In this document: positions 18,084 to 27,257 of the stretch, piece after piece
How positions within the stretch are numbered: position 1 is the stretch's first letter
Layout of the letters: each line of letters opens with the position of its first letter
Assembly: GCA_943331295.2 (NCBI GenBank)
Contig: CALQLA020000002.1
Location: 97,045-161,044, forward strand
Source: Bordetella parapertussis
GTDB taxonomy: Bacteria > Pseudomonadota > Gammaproteobacteria > Burkholderiales > Casimicrobiaceae
DNA length: 64,000 nt
Direction of reading: 5' to 3'
Notes under the pieces: model-generated
Seen by the model: only the letters and a program-made list of their open reading frames with translations
Told to the model about the DNA's origin: nothing
The model's database searches: none
Program-made: the position numbers and the translations under genes

Positions 18084-18470
18084 TCACCCGGTTTCCGAGT
18101 CGTCCCGGATCGCGGCTGATGGACCGCGACCCTGGTCCTGCGCCGGAGGGGAGGCATCGTCCGCCGGATGCGCCAGCGGCTCCCATTCCAGCAGCTCCGC
18201 CAGCCGGCGCACCACCCACCGCGCCTCGGGCGCGTCGACCACCAGCCCCGCCCGGATGCCCGCGTGCATCCGCTCGAGCACGTCGCCTTCCGCGATGCCG
18301 AGTTCGAGCAGCCGCGCACGCGCCGGCTCGGTGAGCATCTGCGCCAGGTCCTCGCACAGGTCGTAGCGCTGCGCGATGTGCTCGCGCGAGGACGTCGGCC
18401 GGGTGCGACCCGGAGGAATGAAGAGTTCGATGAACGAGCGCGGAATGGCTATCTGGTTGTCGTCGGGCAT
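18084..18470 (-). CDS. Small conserved protein of unknown function
   Basis: A 128-residue, soluble, helical protein. The N-terminal block IPRSFIELFIPPGRTRPT is followed by a helical segment containing RYDLCEDLAQML and VLERMHAGIR. I recognise this as a type of conserved protein seen in proteobacteria but cannot assign a function. There are no membrane segments or metal motifs. It is divergent from the sirtuin gene, with a 93-base shared upstream region, and 56 bases upstream of the HD-like gene on the same strand. A functional tie to either neighbour is possible but not shown. Confidence 0.65.
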   Translation of the reverse strand: MPDDNQIAIPRSFIELFIPPGRTRPTSSREHIAQRYDLCEDLAQMLTEPARARLLELGIAEGDVLERMHAGIRAGLVVDAPEARWVVRRLAELLEWEPLAHPADDASPPAQDQGRGPSAAIRDDSETG

Positions 18471-18563
18471 TGCTGTTCTCAGGCGAGGATTCCGATCCGG
18501 CGTGCACAATGGCAGCCGCCGGTCATCATAGACCACGCCGCCCACGCTCCCGCAGGCAACCGG

Positions 18564-19340
18564 ATGCCAACCATGCCCGACATCGATCCTTCGCTGATCC
18601 GCGCGCTGCGCAACGCCCGCCGCGTCGTGGTGTTCACCGGCGCCGGCGCGTCGTCGGAAAGCGGCATCCCCACGTTCCGCGACGCACTGACCGGGCTCTG
18701 GGAAAGGTTCGAAGCCGAGGACCTGGCCACCCCCGGCGCGTTCGCCCGCGATCCCGCGCTGGTGTGGGGCTGGTACGAGTGGCGGCGGATGAAGGCGCTT
18801 GCCGCCGTGCCGAACGCCGCGCACACCGCCATCGCAAGGATGGCGACGCTGGTGCCGGATCTCGCGGTCGTGACGCAGAACGTCGACGACCTCCACGAAC
18901 GCGCCGGCAGCGAGGGCGTGATCCGTCTCCACGGCAACATCCTGCGGCCGCGCTGCTCCGCCTGCGGCCGGCGTCATGAACTCCCCGCAGGCTTGCCGAA
19001 GGAACCCGAGGGCGGCCGGCGCCTCGACCCGCCGCGCTGCGCGCACTGCGCCGGACCCATCCGGCCGGATGTCGTATGGTTTGGCGAGGAACTGCCTGCC
19101 GCCGAACTGCGCCGCGCGTTCGCTGCCGCCGAGGCTTGCGACGTGCTACTCAGCATCGGCACGTCGTCGCTGGTCTATCCGGCGGCGGAAGTGCCGCGGC
19201 GCGCGGCCGGGCGCGGGGCGACGGTGATACAGGTCAACCCGTCCGCAACCGGGCTGGACGACCTTACCCGGTTCAACCTGCGCCGTTCGGCGGCCGAAGT
19301 GATGCCCGCGTTGCTCGACGCGGCCTGGGGCAGCCTGTGA
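18564..19340 (+). CDS. NAD-dependent protein deacylase, sirtuin family (class III signature)
   Basis: The 258-residue protein has a complete Sir2 fold. GAGASSESGIPTFR (26-39) binds NAD, and QNVD is at 105-108. The catalytic His123 lies in RLHG, and four zinc Cys are at 131, 134, 159 and 162. Residues Tyr71 and Arg74 (YEWR) occupy the place of the Tyr-x-x-Arg pair that lets SIRT5 and E. coli CobB accept succinyl or malonyl lysine. Desuccinylase/demalonylase activity in addition to deacetylation is therefore predicted. A nearby ATG at 18573 is an alternative start; the first has AGG seven bases upstream. In a genome region rich in acyl-CoA enzymes, such an enzyme could reverse non-enzymatic lysine acylation, but that is inference. 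Confidence 0.9.
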   Translation: MPTMPDIDPSLIRALRNARRVVVFTGAGASSESGIPTFRDALTGLWERFEAEDLATPGAFARDPALVWGWYEWRRMKALAAVPNAAHTAIARMATLVPDLAVVTQNVDDLHERAGSEGVIRLHGNILRPRCSACGRRHELPAGLPKEPEGGRRLDPPRCAHCAGPIRPDVVWFGEELPAAELRRAFAAAEACDVLLSIGTSSLVYPAAEVPRRAAGRGATVIQVNPSATGLDDLTRFNLRRSAAEVMPALLDAAWGSL

Positions 19341-19403
19341 CCGGATCGACGCGCGCCGCCGGACTTCCCTACGCCGTCGCCGGCGGTCGCTCGCATCCGG
19401 GCT

Positions 19404-22400
19404 TCATCCGGGCCGAACCAGGCACCGCAACAGGGCTTCATAGAGCTTGCCGGACTCGATCGGCTTGGCGAGGTAGTCGTTCATGCCCGCCTTGAGGCAT
19501 TTCGACCGGTCCTCGGGGTAGGCGTGCGCCGTCATGGCCAGGATAGGCAACCGGTTCCGGCTGGGGGCGCTCCGGATGCGGCGCGTTGCCTCCAAGCCGT
19601 CCAGGCGCGGCAGCCTGACATCCATCAGGACCGCCGCGTAGTCCTTCTCCCGCGTCAACGCGATCGCCTGTTCACCGTCTACGGCGACGTCGACCTGCAG
19701 GCCGGCCGAGATGAGCAACTCCGTCGCAAGCTCGCGGTTGTCGGCATTGTCATCAGCCAGCAGGATCAGCGCGCCCGCGTGCAGACGCCGCAGCGCCACC
19801 TCCGCCGGCTCGACGTCGGGCGTCGACCGGAGTCGCGACGCAGGCGCACCGGCATTGAAGCGGAGCGTGAAGGAGAACGTGCTGCCGACACCCGGCGAAC
19901 TCGCGACGTCGATCTCCCCGCCCATGAGGTTGACCAGGCGCTGCGCAATGGCAAGCCCGAGCCCCGTGCCGCCGTACCTGCGCGCCAGCGAAGCGTCGAC
20001 CTGCTCGAACGGTTGGAACAGCAGTCGCTGACCCTCGGCGGATATGCCGATGCCCGTGTCCTGCACTTCGAAGCGGACCCGCACCTCACTTGCCGAGTCC
20101 TCCACCGCCCGCACGCGTAACGTGACCGTTCCCGCGTCCGTGAACTTGATCGCGTTTCCCGCCAGATTGGACAGGACTTGACCGAGGCGGGTCGGATCGC
20201 CGGCGAGATGTCGCTGCTGCAGGCCCGGGTCCACCTCCACCGACAGGCGCAACCCCTTGCCGGCCGCCAGGGCGTCGAGCCCGCCGGCCAACTTTTCCAG
20301 CGTTGCGCCAAGCGTGAAGTCGACGCGGCCCAGCACCAGGTGCCCGGACTCGACATTCGAGATGTCGAGCACGTCGTTGATGATCGCAAGCAGGTGCTTC
20401 GAAGCCACCTTCGCCTTCGCCAGGTAATCCGCCTGCTTCGGGTCGGTCGCCCGGCGGAGCGCGAGTTCGGTCATCCCCATCATGCCGTTGAGCGGCGTGC
20501 GCAACTCGTGGCTCATCATGGCGAGGAATGCCGTCTTGGCCCGACTGGCAGCCAGGGCCTGGTCCTTGGCTTTCTCCATTGCCAGCACTTCGCCCTTGCG
20601 CGTGGTGATGTCGACATGCGTCCCGATCATTCGCGTCGCCCGGCCTTCGGGCGTCCGCTCGACGACCATGCCGCGCGACTCGATCCAGATCCAGCTGCCG
20701 TCCTTGCGGCGGCACCGGAACTCGGCCGTGTAATACGGGGCTTCGCCGCTGAGGTGCCGTTCGACCGCAGCATCGGTCGCGGCCCTGTCGTCGGGATGCA
20801 GACGCGCGAACCCGGCTTCCGCCATCGTCTCGAACGGCTCGTCGTCGGCGTACCCGAGCATTCGCTTGTACTGCGGCGAGTAATACGCGGTGCCTCGGAC
20901 CCGGTCCCAGTCCCAGACGCCCTGGGCCGCGCCCTCCAGCGCGAATTTCCACCGCTGCTCGCTGGCGGCGAGCGCTTCGGTGCGTTTTCCGACCAGCTCT
21001 TCCAGCTGTTCGCGGTGGCGACGGAGGTCGGCTTCGATCGCCCTGACTTCGGTGACGTCCTGGACGAAGCCCAGCACCTTCGCCATGCTCCCGGGAACGC
21101 CTGCTTCAGGCTTGCCGAGCGAAAGGACGATGCGGGGCCGGGATTGGCCCACCGGGTTCACCGCAAATTCGTCGCCGTACGGCCGACCCTCGCCGATCGC
21201 CGTCGCAAGGACGCGGCGAACGCGGTCACGCTCCGGGACGCAGGCGAGAAGGTCCTCCAACTTGCACTCCCGGGCTCCGGGCGGGAGCCCGAAGATGGCA
21301 CGCATGTTTTCCGACAGTTGTATCGCACTCGTCCGCGGATCGTAGGTCCATGATCCTGTGCCACCGAACCGCTGCGATGCGGCCATTTGCTCCTCGCTCA
21401 GCAGCAGGGCCTCGTCCCGTTTTTCCAGCGTCGCCAGCAGGCGATTGAAGCCGCCGATGAGTTCGCCGATCTCGTCCTCACTGCTGACCGGCAACGGCCG
21501 TGGATGCCGGCTCGCGTCCGTCTGGGCGCCCAGGGCCTGCGAGGCCGCCGACATCGGCGCCAGCTGGCGCCGGATCATCCACCAGGTCAGGAATGTCATC
21601 AGCACGCTCAGGACCGCGGTGGCGAGGAACACGCGCTTCTGCATGTCGTCGCTGGGGGCGAAGGCCTCTGCCGTCGGCAGCGTGGCGACCACGAACCAGC
21701 CGCCCACGGGAACGCGGGCCGACGACGTCAGGACTTCGACACCGCGTGAGGTCGCGTTCACTGCCGGGCCGTCGAAGCCCTGCAAGCGCCTGTCGAGCAC
21801 GCGGTTGATCCCCGGCGCGGGCAGCGGTTGCATGACGAGGGTCTTGTTGTTCGACGCCGTAATGAACAGCCTGTGCGCCGGGTCGATGATCAGGAAGCCC
21901 CCGCTTGCGCCGTAGCGGCTTTCCGCGACGCTGTCCAGGAAGTTTGGCTTGGCCATGTCCGTCGCCCCGGTCAAGGCACCGATCACGCGGCCCCGGGGAT
22001 CGCGAATGGGTACGGTAATGGCAAAACTCGGCGAGACGACCCTCTTGCCGATGACAGGCCTGCCGACCGTCGCCCTGCCTTCCTTGAGCGCCGCGGCGAC
22101 GTGATCCCGGTCCAGGTAGTTGAGACCCACCCGGCCGATGATCGGAAACTCGGCGATCGCGTTGCCGTCGAGACGGGTGACGAAGATGCCGGCGTTGAAC
22201 AGGTTCTGGAGGATCGTGCGTTCTTCGACATCTTTCTGCAGTACCGCCGGGTTGTCGAGCAGTGACGGGGCGACGGAGCCTGCGAAGAGTTCCAGCGCAT
22301 CCATCCGGGCCTTGAGCGCCTGGTCGATCTGCGCGCCGACGAGCGACACCGTCGAGAGCTGCTGCTCGCCCGAGGTACGCTCCATGTCCGTGCGCAGCAT

Positions 22401-22523
22401 CGCGGTCACGTAGAAGGCCAGCGACCAGACACTGATCACGAAGATGGCGACCGTGAAGATCGTCAGTCTTGTCTTGAGCGACCACCGCGGCGCGGGTTTC
22501 CATGTCATGGGGTTGGTCGCCAT
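19404..22523 (-). CDS. Membrane hybrid sensor histidine kinase with Cache-like, PAS and receiver domains
   Basis: The 1039-residue protein begins at ATG 22523 with a positively charged lead (WSLKTRL) and a transmembrane helix (about 17-40). A periplasmic sensing region of the double-Cache type follows, including [14 protein letters not shown] and [14 protein letters not shown], and then a second membrane helix. Next come a HAMP linker, two PAS/PAC modules (the second contains [19 protein letters not shown]), a short coiled coil between them, and the kinase core. The phosphoacceptor is His672 in [11 protein letters not shown]. The ATPase has [16 protein letters not shown] and [11 protein letters not shown]-terminal receiver has Asp968 in [10 protein letters not shown]. 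No cognate regulator is adjacent, so signalling probably passes through the internal receiver to an unlinked phosphotransfer protein. It converges on the sirtuin gene. Confidence 0.9.
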   Translation of the reverse strand: MATNPMTWKPAPRWSLKTRLTIFTVAIFVISVWSLAFYVTAMLRTDMERTSGEQQLSTVSLVGAQIDQALKARMDALELFAGSVAPSLLDNPAVLQKDVEERTILQNLFNAGIFVTRLDGNAIAEFPIIGRVGLNYLDRDHVAAALKEGRATVGRPVIGKRVVSPSFAITVPIRDPRGRVIGALTGATDMAKPNFLDSVAESRYGASGGFLIIDPAHRLFITASNNKTLVMQPLPAPGINRVLDRRLQGFDGPAVNATSRGVEVLTSSARVPVGGWFVVATLPTAEAFAPSDDMQKRVFLATAVLSVLMTFLTWWMIRRQLAPMSAASQALGAQTDASRHPRPLPVSSEDEIGELIGGFNRLLATLEKRDEALLLSEEQMAASQRFGGTGSWTYDPRTSAIQLSENMRAIFGLPPGARECKLEDLLACVPERDRVRRVLATAIGEGRPYGDEFAVNPVGQSRPRIVLSLGKPEAGVPGSMAKVLGFVQDVTEVRAIEADLRRHREQLEELVGKRTEALAASEQRWKFALEGAAQGVWDWDRVRGTAYYSPQYKRMLGYADDEPFETMAEAGFARLHPDDRAATDAAVERHLSGEAPYYTAEFRCRRKDGSWIWIESRGMVVERTPEGRATRMIGTHVDITTRKGEVLAMEKAKDQALAASRAKTAFLAMMSHELRTPLNGMMGMTELALRRATDPKQADYLAKAKVASKHLLAIINDVLDISNVESGHLVLGRVDFTLGATLEKLAGGLDALAAGKGLRLSVEVDPGLQQRHLAGDPTRLGQVLSNLAGNAIKFTDAGTVTLRVRAVEDSASEVRVRFEVQDTGIGISAEGQRLLFQPFEQVDASLARRYGGTGLGLAIAQRLVNLMGGEIDVASSPGVGSTFSFTLRFNAGAPASRLRSTPDVEPAEVALRRLHAGALILLADDNADNRELATELLISAGLQVDVAVDGEQAIALTREKDYAAVLMDVRLPRLDGLEATRRIRSAPSRNRLPILAMTAHAYPEDRSKCLKAGMNDYLAKPIESGKLYEALLRCLVRPG

Positions 22524-22719
22524 TGCGTCCGACGCGAGATGGCACGGTTGTCGGTCAGGCGCATTCGGACGGAATGCATTGACCCGCCAACCGCGGCACG
22601 GAGTTGGCGGGATTCGGGCGGAACGGCGTCGACGAATGGCATTCGATACGAACGCGTCGCATTGCAACGGCGTCCGCAATTCAAGGCGGAGTCGCCGAGT
22701 ATGTTCCCATTCCACCCAC

Positions 22720-22935
22720 GGTGATATTCCCACCACGGCCCACCTGCTTGGCGGCGCTGTGATCGGGCGGAACGCGAACGAGGGCGTGGTGGACCGCGAC
22801 CTGCGTGCCTTCGGCTGCCCGAACCTGCTCGTGTGCGACGGGTCGGTGCTTCCCGCCAACCCCGGCGTCAATCCGAGCCTGACCATTGCCGCACTGGCCG
22901 AACACGCGATGAGCCAGGTGCCGCCGGCACGGTGA
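22720..22935 (+). pseudogene. C-terminal fragment of a GMC oxidoreductase (cholesterol-oxidase-like)
   Basis: A stretch of about 71 codons ending at TGA 22933 reads as the extreme C-terminus of a glucose-methanol-choline oxidoreductase: [40 protein letters not shown] and [11 protein letters not shown]. These form the FAD-contacting and His-containing C-terminal block of the family. The rest of the roughly 500-residue enzyme is absent, since upstream sequence in any frame is unrelated and includes the promoter region of the opposite-strand kinase. It is a decayed or recombined remnant. Confidence 0.8.
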
Positions 22936-23002
22936 TACTCCGGCTTTGAGGTTCGCCCGCCGGAAAGCCTCGGACGACGCGTGACGGCGCGGGGCTTCCG
23001 CG

Positions 23003-23791
23003 CTAGCCGTGCAGGCTGCCGCGGCGCTTCCGATGCCGGCCGCCGACGAGTTCTCCCACGAACTCGTCGCTGACCCGCAACGCGTCCTGCGTCCACGACG
23101 GCAGTTCCCCGAGCCTCTTCCCGGCCTTCAGCCCTGCTCTCGCTTCCGGCGACGCCAGGGTGTGCACCGCATAGGCCGACGTGGCGCCGGGCAGGATGCC
23201 GACCCGTGGTCCCGTCATGGCGGGCGCGAGGCCCTCGCCGTCGGCCGACCCCCGGTCCAGGGCCGGCAGGTGCACCAGCGCGAAGAACATGCCCTCGAGC
23301 TGCTTCGCTTTCCGACCCTCGAACATGAAGCTGACTGCCGCCTTGAGGGTCGGCGGGCGGAACGGCGTGGCAGCGGGGAGGCGCTCGCTGGCCTGAAGCA
23401 GCGGCTCGGCGGTGCCGATGTCCGTCACGAGCAGGATGTGGTCAGCCGTGTGGACAGCCAGCGCGGGGAGGTGAAAGACCCGGACCGGGTGCCCGGGACC
23501 GTTCTCCGATTCCATCCGGCGCCTTGCCTGCTCGAAATCGAGGAACACCCACTCCCCCTTGTACCGCCAGATGCGGCGCCTCCCCTCTTCGGGCGAGGTC
23601 CGGGCCCCCAGGTAGAAGCCGGCAGCCTCGACGCGCTCGACGGGCTCCGCGCCGACGGCCTCGAGGTGGTGGCGCGCCAGCAGCACGACCGGCGGTGCCG
23701 ACATGGGGTCGGCGCTTCCCTCCGCCGGGGATTCGTCGGCGTCGAGCGGCAAGAGGCGAACAGCATCCGGACGTGAACGGTCCAGCGACAC
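23003..23791 (-). CDS. Protein of unknown function
   Basis: A hypothetical protein of about 262 residues if it starts at GTG 23791, or 233 from ATG 23704. A longer frame to 23896 crosses a TATACT-like promoter element and is less likely. It has no membrane segment. The body contains RRRIWRYKGEWVFLDFEQAR and a middle region with RVFHLPALAVHTADHILLVT. It ends in a basic tail (GGRHRKRRG). I do not recognise the family. It is transcribed away from the kinase and stands alone, between the GMC fragment and the nitroreductase, in a region full of gene remnants. Confidence 0.55.
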   Translation of the reverse strand: MSLDRSRPDAVRLLPLDADESPAEGSADPMSAPPVVLLARHHLEAVGAEPVERVEAAGFYLGARTSPEEGRRRIWRYKGEWVFLDFEQARRRMESENGPGHPVRVFHLPALAVHTADHILLVTDIGTAEPLLQASERLPAATPFRPPTLKAAVSFMFEGRKAKQLEGMFFALVHLPALDRGSADGEGLAPAMTGPRVGILPGATSAYAVHTLASPEARAGLKAGKRLGELPSWTQDALRVSDEFVGELVGGRHRKRRGSLHG

Positions 23792-23947
23792 ATCGGGCAA
23801 GGGGCTCTCCAGCGGGCGGCGCCAACCGGTGAAGGCGCACCACTTCCGGTCCGAGTATAAGGCGTGGTGATCGCTGTTTTCGGGCCTGGGGCGCACGCCG
23901 TTGAATGCCCGCCGGGAGAGCCGTCCCGGATGGCGGGCAAATCCTGC

Positions 23948-24532
23948 TCAGGGCCGCCAGGCGACAACCTGCGGCGCCTTGCGCGCACCCGGCGTCGGTT
24001 CGCCGCGCGGGGTGCCGACGATGATCGGCGCGACTGCCGTCGAGCCGGCTGGAATGCCCAGTTCCGCCTTGACGTCCGGAAGGTTGAGCACCGGCACAGA
24101 AAAGCCGATGACGCAGGTGCCGAGGCCCATTGCCTGCGCGGCCAGCATCAGGTTCTCCGCCGCCAGCCAGCAATCGGCGACTTCGAATCGCCCGCTTGCC
24201 CTGGCGCAGACCACGATCAAGGTGCCCGCGTCGTAGAACACGTTGAAGCCGGGCTGCGAGACGATGTCGAATGCGCCGCCATGGTGATGCAGCCGGCCCG
24301 CCTCGGCGGCAAGGGTTTCCTTGGCGCGATCCGAGAGACTCTTGAGCAGGCCCCTGTCCTGGATGACCAGGAATTGCCATGGCTCTTCATGCATGGCCGT
24401 CGGCGCGCGCACTGCCGCCTCCAGCAGCGCATGCACCGCGGCTCGCTCGACCGTCACCGGGGCATAGGCGCGCACCGAGCAGCGCGTCCGGATGGCGTCT
24501 TTCACAGTCATGGAATCGAAGGATGTTGTCAT
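23948..24532 (-). CDS. Nitroreductase family flavoprotein
   Basis: The 194-residue protein starts at ATG 24532, preceded by a strong AAGGAG six bases away. It has the FMN-binding RTRCSVRAYAP entry motif of the nitroreductase fold, APTAMHEEPWQFLVI, and late in the chain AAENLMLAAQAMGLGTC. Members reduce nitro groups, quinones or flavins with NAD(P)H through FMN. The frame is open further upstream, where it runs in the same phase through a fragment resembling the RtcB N-terminus. That extension is not part of this enzyme. The substrate is unknown. Confidence 0.85.
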   Translation of the reverse strand: MTTSFDSMTVKDAIRTRCSVRAYAPVTVERAAVHALLEAAVRAPTAMHEEPWQFLVIQDRGLLKSLSDRAKETLAAEAGRLHHHGGAFDIVSQPGFNVFYDAGTLIVVCARASGRFEVADCWLAAENLMLAAQAMGLGTCVIGFSVPVLNLPDVKAELGIPAGSTAVAPIIVGTPRGEPTPGARKAPQVVAWRP

Positions 24533-24679
24533 CGCGATCTCCTTGGCAGCCCCGCCCTCGCCGGCGCGAGCGCACGAGCCACGGCATCGAACGGGCCCTG
24601 GCTCGACGTAGAGCAGCGGGAGGATCGCGGCGGGAAGCACCTCCCTGAACGCCGCACGCGCGAGGTGCGTGAGCATCTG

Positions 24680-24763
24680 CCGGTTCGCGACCGGCTCGGG
24701 AACCTTGTCGTCCACCGAGCGGATCAGCGCCTCGTCGGCAAAAATCACGCCGGGGACCCGCAC
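24680..24763 (-). pseudogene. N-terminal fragment of an RtcB-type RNA ligase
   Basis: About 28 codons, read from 24763 downward, give VRVPGVIFADEALI followed by DDKVPEPVAN. This closely resembles the N-terminal block of the RtcB family (RVPG-x-IFADEALI...EQVANVA). The following residues, which should lead into the metal-binding core, do not match. The frame then continues without a stop into the nitroreductase upstream region. Only this block remains, so it is a remnant. Confidence 0.6.
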
Positions 24764-24802
24764 CGCCCCGTCATCCCGGCCGCCGCCCGGCAGCGCCTGC
24801 CG

Positions 24803-25165
24803 CTATGCAGGGCTCGCTCCCCGCGTCGCCGGCGTACCGGACCATGCCGCATGCACCTCGGCGACCAGTGCCGCGGCGCGTTCTTCGTAGCGTGGTGAAA
24901 AATGAAACGGCATGACCGCCTTGGCGCCCAACCGGCGCGCGATCGCGCCGGCCTGGTGCGCGGTCAGGTGATTCTTGCGCGCCGCATGCTCGGCATCCTC
25001 GGCCAGGAAAACGCTTTCGATGAACATCCGGTCCACGCCGGCGAGCAGCTGCAGCAGCGTCTGCAGGTTCGCCTCGGTGTAGCGAAGGTCAGCGACGTAG
25101 CCGATGCGCTGCCCGGGAACGACCTCGAGCACGAGGTGACGCAACTCGCCGACCGACCGGGTCAC
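24803..25165 (-). pseudogene. C-terminal fragment of a ribonuclease Z-like metallo-beta-lactamase-fold protein
   Basis: A 120-codon frame encodes the C-terminal part of an MBL-fold nuclease: GQRIGYVADLRYTEAN, LLAGVDRMFIESVFL, KNHLTAHQAGAIARRLGAK and PFHFSPRYEE. The His of NHLTA and the HFSPRY tail are the usual last metal and substrate elements in RNase Z relatives. The N-terminal half with the HxHxDH zinc motif is missing. No suitable frame exists upstream in 25166-25330, so the gene is 5'-truncated and should be inactive. Confidence 0.7.
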
Positions 25166-25584
25166 GGCGTGCGTCCCGGTCCGGTCGCGCCATTGCGTAC
25201 GTCGTTCATTTTTTTGAACGAAGGAATGCCGGCAGTTGCGACGGCAATTGCTGTTGGCCAGGCCGTCGTCCCGCCATGACGCCCTCGCTGCCCATCGGCA
25301 GTTGATTGGTTCAGTGCGTCATGAATCGAGCATGGGCCGTTGCTGGCTCACTACGTGAGCCGGGCGATGGCGGCGATTGAAAAGGTCTGCCGCGTACCAT
25401 CAATGGCTTCCGGGCTCGCCGAGCCCGCGAGGCGAGGCGGGACAGGCGCAGCACCTGCCGCCAGGGCTCACGCCTTGAGCCATGCGCCGTCCATGATTCG
25501 GGCAAGCAATTCGCGCGGAGTGCGAGGGGCGGCTCGCAGCTTCGGGACCATGACACCAACTCCGCCCTTCGGCTGACCAACCTC
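25166..25584. other. 419-base stretch without a convincing gene
   Basis: The lost 5' part of the RNase Z-like gene would be expected here but is absent. The only structure seen is a short AT-rich inverted repeat, GTTCA/TGAAC (25204-25208 and 25215-25219) around six T residues. On the minus strand, codons ending at 25468 read VPKLRAAPRTPRELLARI, which looks protein-like and may be the tail of another eroded gene. Confidence 0.4.
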
Positions 25585-25599
25585 TTGGAGCATCAGGCA

Positions 25600-26286
25600 T
25601 TGCCCACTCACCAGACGGAACTTGCCATCGATTTCGGCGAAGTCCGCCATTGGAACGAAACGCATCCGTTCCGCGTGCGGCTCGATTCTCGCCCGCTCAT
25701 AGAACTGATCCGGGCGTCCGAAGCAGCGCATCGCCTGTACGAACTGCTGTTGATCGAGCGCCCCGGCGACATCTGGGACTACGTGACCGTCGTGCTCGAG
25801 GACGTGCCACCTCGCTTTGCCGAGCGCGTCGCGCATGCGCGCGAGGAGGTCGATTCCGCGCATGACAGCGCCGCGCGGCCGTGGCCCGCGGGCCAGATTC
25901 CCTTCCGGGCTTTCGATGCGCTGTTCCAATGGGCCGGGGACGACACCGATCCCGAGAGCGAGGCGTGGCTGGGTCATCGCGACCAGCCACCGATGCGATC
26001 GTATGCGCAGCAGGCATTGGCCATCGCCCGAACCGCCCAGAGCCGCCTGGAATGGAATGACCCCCTGTTGCGGCATGTGGCCGCGCGCGTGCGCGCCGGC
26101 GAGTTGGCGTACTGCTATCGGGACCGCGCCACGGCCCGGGAGGAATCCCGTGCACAGGGGCCGAATCCGGCAACGCACACCCCCGCCTTCGGCGCGCACG
26201 GCGCTGGCGACGACCATCGCCGAGTGGCAGCGACATGGAGGCGATCCGTTGCTCTTGGTCGACGGCGACACGGAAGCCTTCGATAG
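25600..26286 (+). CDS. Unrecognised protein, possibly frameshifted near its 3' end
   Basis: The frame opens with TTG 25600, preceded by GGAG at 25587-25590, and gives 228 codons. Residues up to about codon 190 look like a genuine soluble protein: IDFGEVRHWNETHPFRVRL, ERPGDIWDYVTVVLEDVPP and PFRAFDALFQWAGDD. From about base 26150 the composition changes to Arg/Ala-rich, as expected for out-of-frame reading, while a second frame with its own ribosome site becomes protein-like. Either the gene really ends near 26150 and has lost its stop by a small indel, or the two genes overlap by 137 bases. I do not recognise the family. A DUF932 fragment downstream hints at a phage or plasmid origin. Confidence 0.45.
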   Translation: MPTHQTELAIDFGEVRHWNETHPFRVRLDSRPLIELIRASEAAHRLYELLLIERPGDIWDYVTVVLEDVPPRFAERVAHAREEVDSAHDSAARPWPAGQIPFRAFDALFQWAGDDTDPESEAWLGHRDQPPMRSYAQQALAIARTAQSRLEWNDPLLRHVAARVRAGELAYCYRDRATAREESRAQGPNPATHTPAFGAHGAGDDHRRVAATWRRSVALGRRRHGSLR

Positions 26287-26602
26287 CGCGGGCTGCCGCA
26301 GCGTGCGGGCCGTGCCGCCAGGCGCGCCCGACGACGCGGCGCGCACCCATTGGCTGGAGACGACGCTGCAGGAGGATCGGCCGTGGATCGACGCCATCGT
26401 CGCGCTCGACGCACCGCCTTGGATCGCGCAGTTGCTGGCCGATCGTCCGTCGCAATACGGGGGCCCCTGGCCGGCATGGATCGCGGCGACCCCGGGCCTG
26501 CCGCACTGCAAGATCGATTGCGTGCTGGACGGCGATCTCGCGCAACTCATCCTGGCAGCGCAGCGCCACGCCAGAAGCATGAAGCCGGGAAGGTCGGAAT
26601 GA
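26150..26602 (+). CDS. Unrecognised 150-residue protein beside a DUF932 fragment
   Basis: GTG 26150 is preceded at close range by a strong ribosome site (GGGAGG, about 26137-26142). The frame then runs 150 codons to TGA 26602. The protein-like part starts at ARTALATTIAEWQRHGGDP and includes LLLVDGDTEAFDSAG, WIDAIVALDAPPWIAQLL and LPHCKIDCVLDGDLAQLIL. No catalytic motif or membrane helix is seen. It overlaps the end of the preceding frame by 137 bases in a different phase. It may be a separate small gene or the continuation of that gene after a frameshift; the good ribosome site favours a separate gene. Confidence 0.5.
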   Translation: MHRGRIRQRTPPPSARTALATTIAEWQRHGGDPLLLVDGDTEAFDSAGCRSVRAVPPGAPDDAARTHWLETTLQEDRPWIDAIVALDAPPWIAQLLADRPSQYGGPWPAWIAATPGLPHCKIDCVLDGDLAQLILAAQRHARSMKPGRSE

Positions 26603-26688
26603 CCCGAGTGGCCATGGTCGAGCGGGACCGCGGCCACAGTGGTCGGGGTATGGCATCGACTGCAGCGGCGCATTGAGGGGATTCCAAG

Positions 26689-27066
26689 ATGGCGCGCAAC
26701 ATCGGACAAATGTTCTGCGACGGCGACAGTCCGTGGCACACCTTGGGCAACCGGCTGTCGGCGCCGGCGAACCTGGAGGAGGCATTGGCCGCCGGCGGGC
26801 TGGACAGGGAGGTCGACTCGGTGCCCATCGTGGCGGCGGGGGAGCCAGCCTCGACGATCGCTCATCGGGTCGCTGTGGTTCGTACGGACCACGTACCGGG
26901 CGTGGAAGGCCCCGTCATCGGCGTGGTTCATCCCGGATTCCGGCCGCTGCAGAACCGGCCCGGCACGGCGATTTTTGACGCCCTGCTCGGCAAGGGCACG
27001 CGCATCCGCCACACCGGCGGCTGTCTCAAGGCGCGCTACAAATCCGGACAAATCAAGAACTTGTGA
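26689..27066 (+). pseudogene. Truncated DUF932 (phage/plasmid-like) protein, N-terminal part only
   Basis: From ATG 26689 (AGGGG nine bases upstream) 125 codons run to TGA 27064. The text matches the start of the DUF932/TIGR03299 plasmid- and phage-like proteins: MFCDGDSPWHTLGNRL, then VRTDHVPGVEGPVIGVVHPG, FRPLQNR and FDALLGKGT. Family members are usually 300-400 residues, so roughly two thirds are missing. The last dozen residues (ARYKSGQIKNL) are unrelated, marking a junction near 27025-27060, where base composition also drops. Confidence 0.7.
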
Positions 27067-27257
27067 CACAAGGAAAGTCGACGAAAATCGCCGCGGCCTT
27101 GACCCCGCCCTCTCGGCCGCCCACACTCACGCTCGCGTCTTTTCTACGGTTGTCCATCGTTCCGGGATTCATCATGAGATTGCAGTTAATCCAGAAAGCA
27201 CTGATCGGGTTGTCCTGTAGCGTGGAGCGCGCCCTGGAACGCTCGGGCGTGTTTCCG

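Noticed and set aside
25204..25219. GTTCA-T6-TGAAC inverted repeat as a terminator
   Set aside because: Five weak base pairs without a G+C stem, and no intact gene ends just before it.
25468..27126. A 552-codon minus-strand frame across the remnant region
   Set aside because: Most of it reads as antisense noise to plus-strand coding text, including the DUF932 fragment. Only its last 30 residues look protein-like, too little to call a gene.
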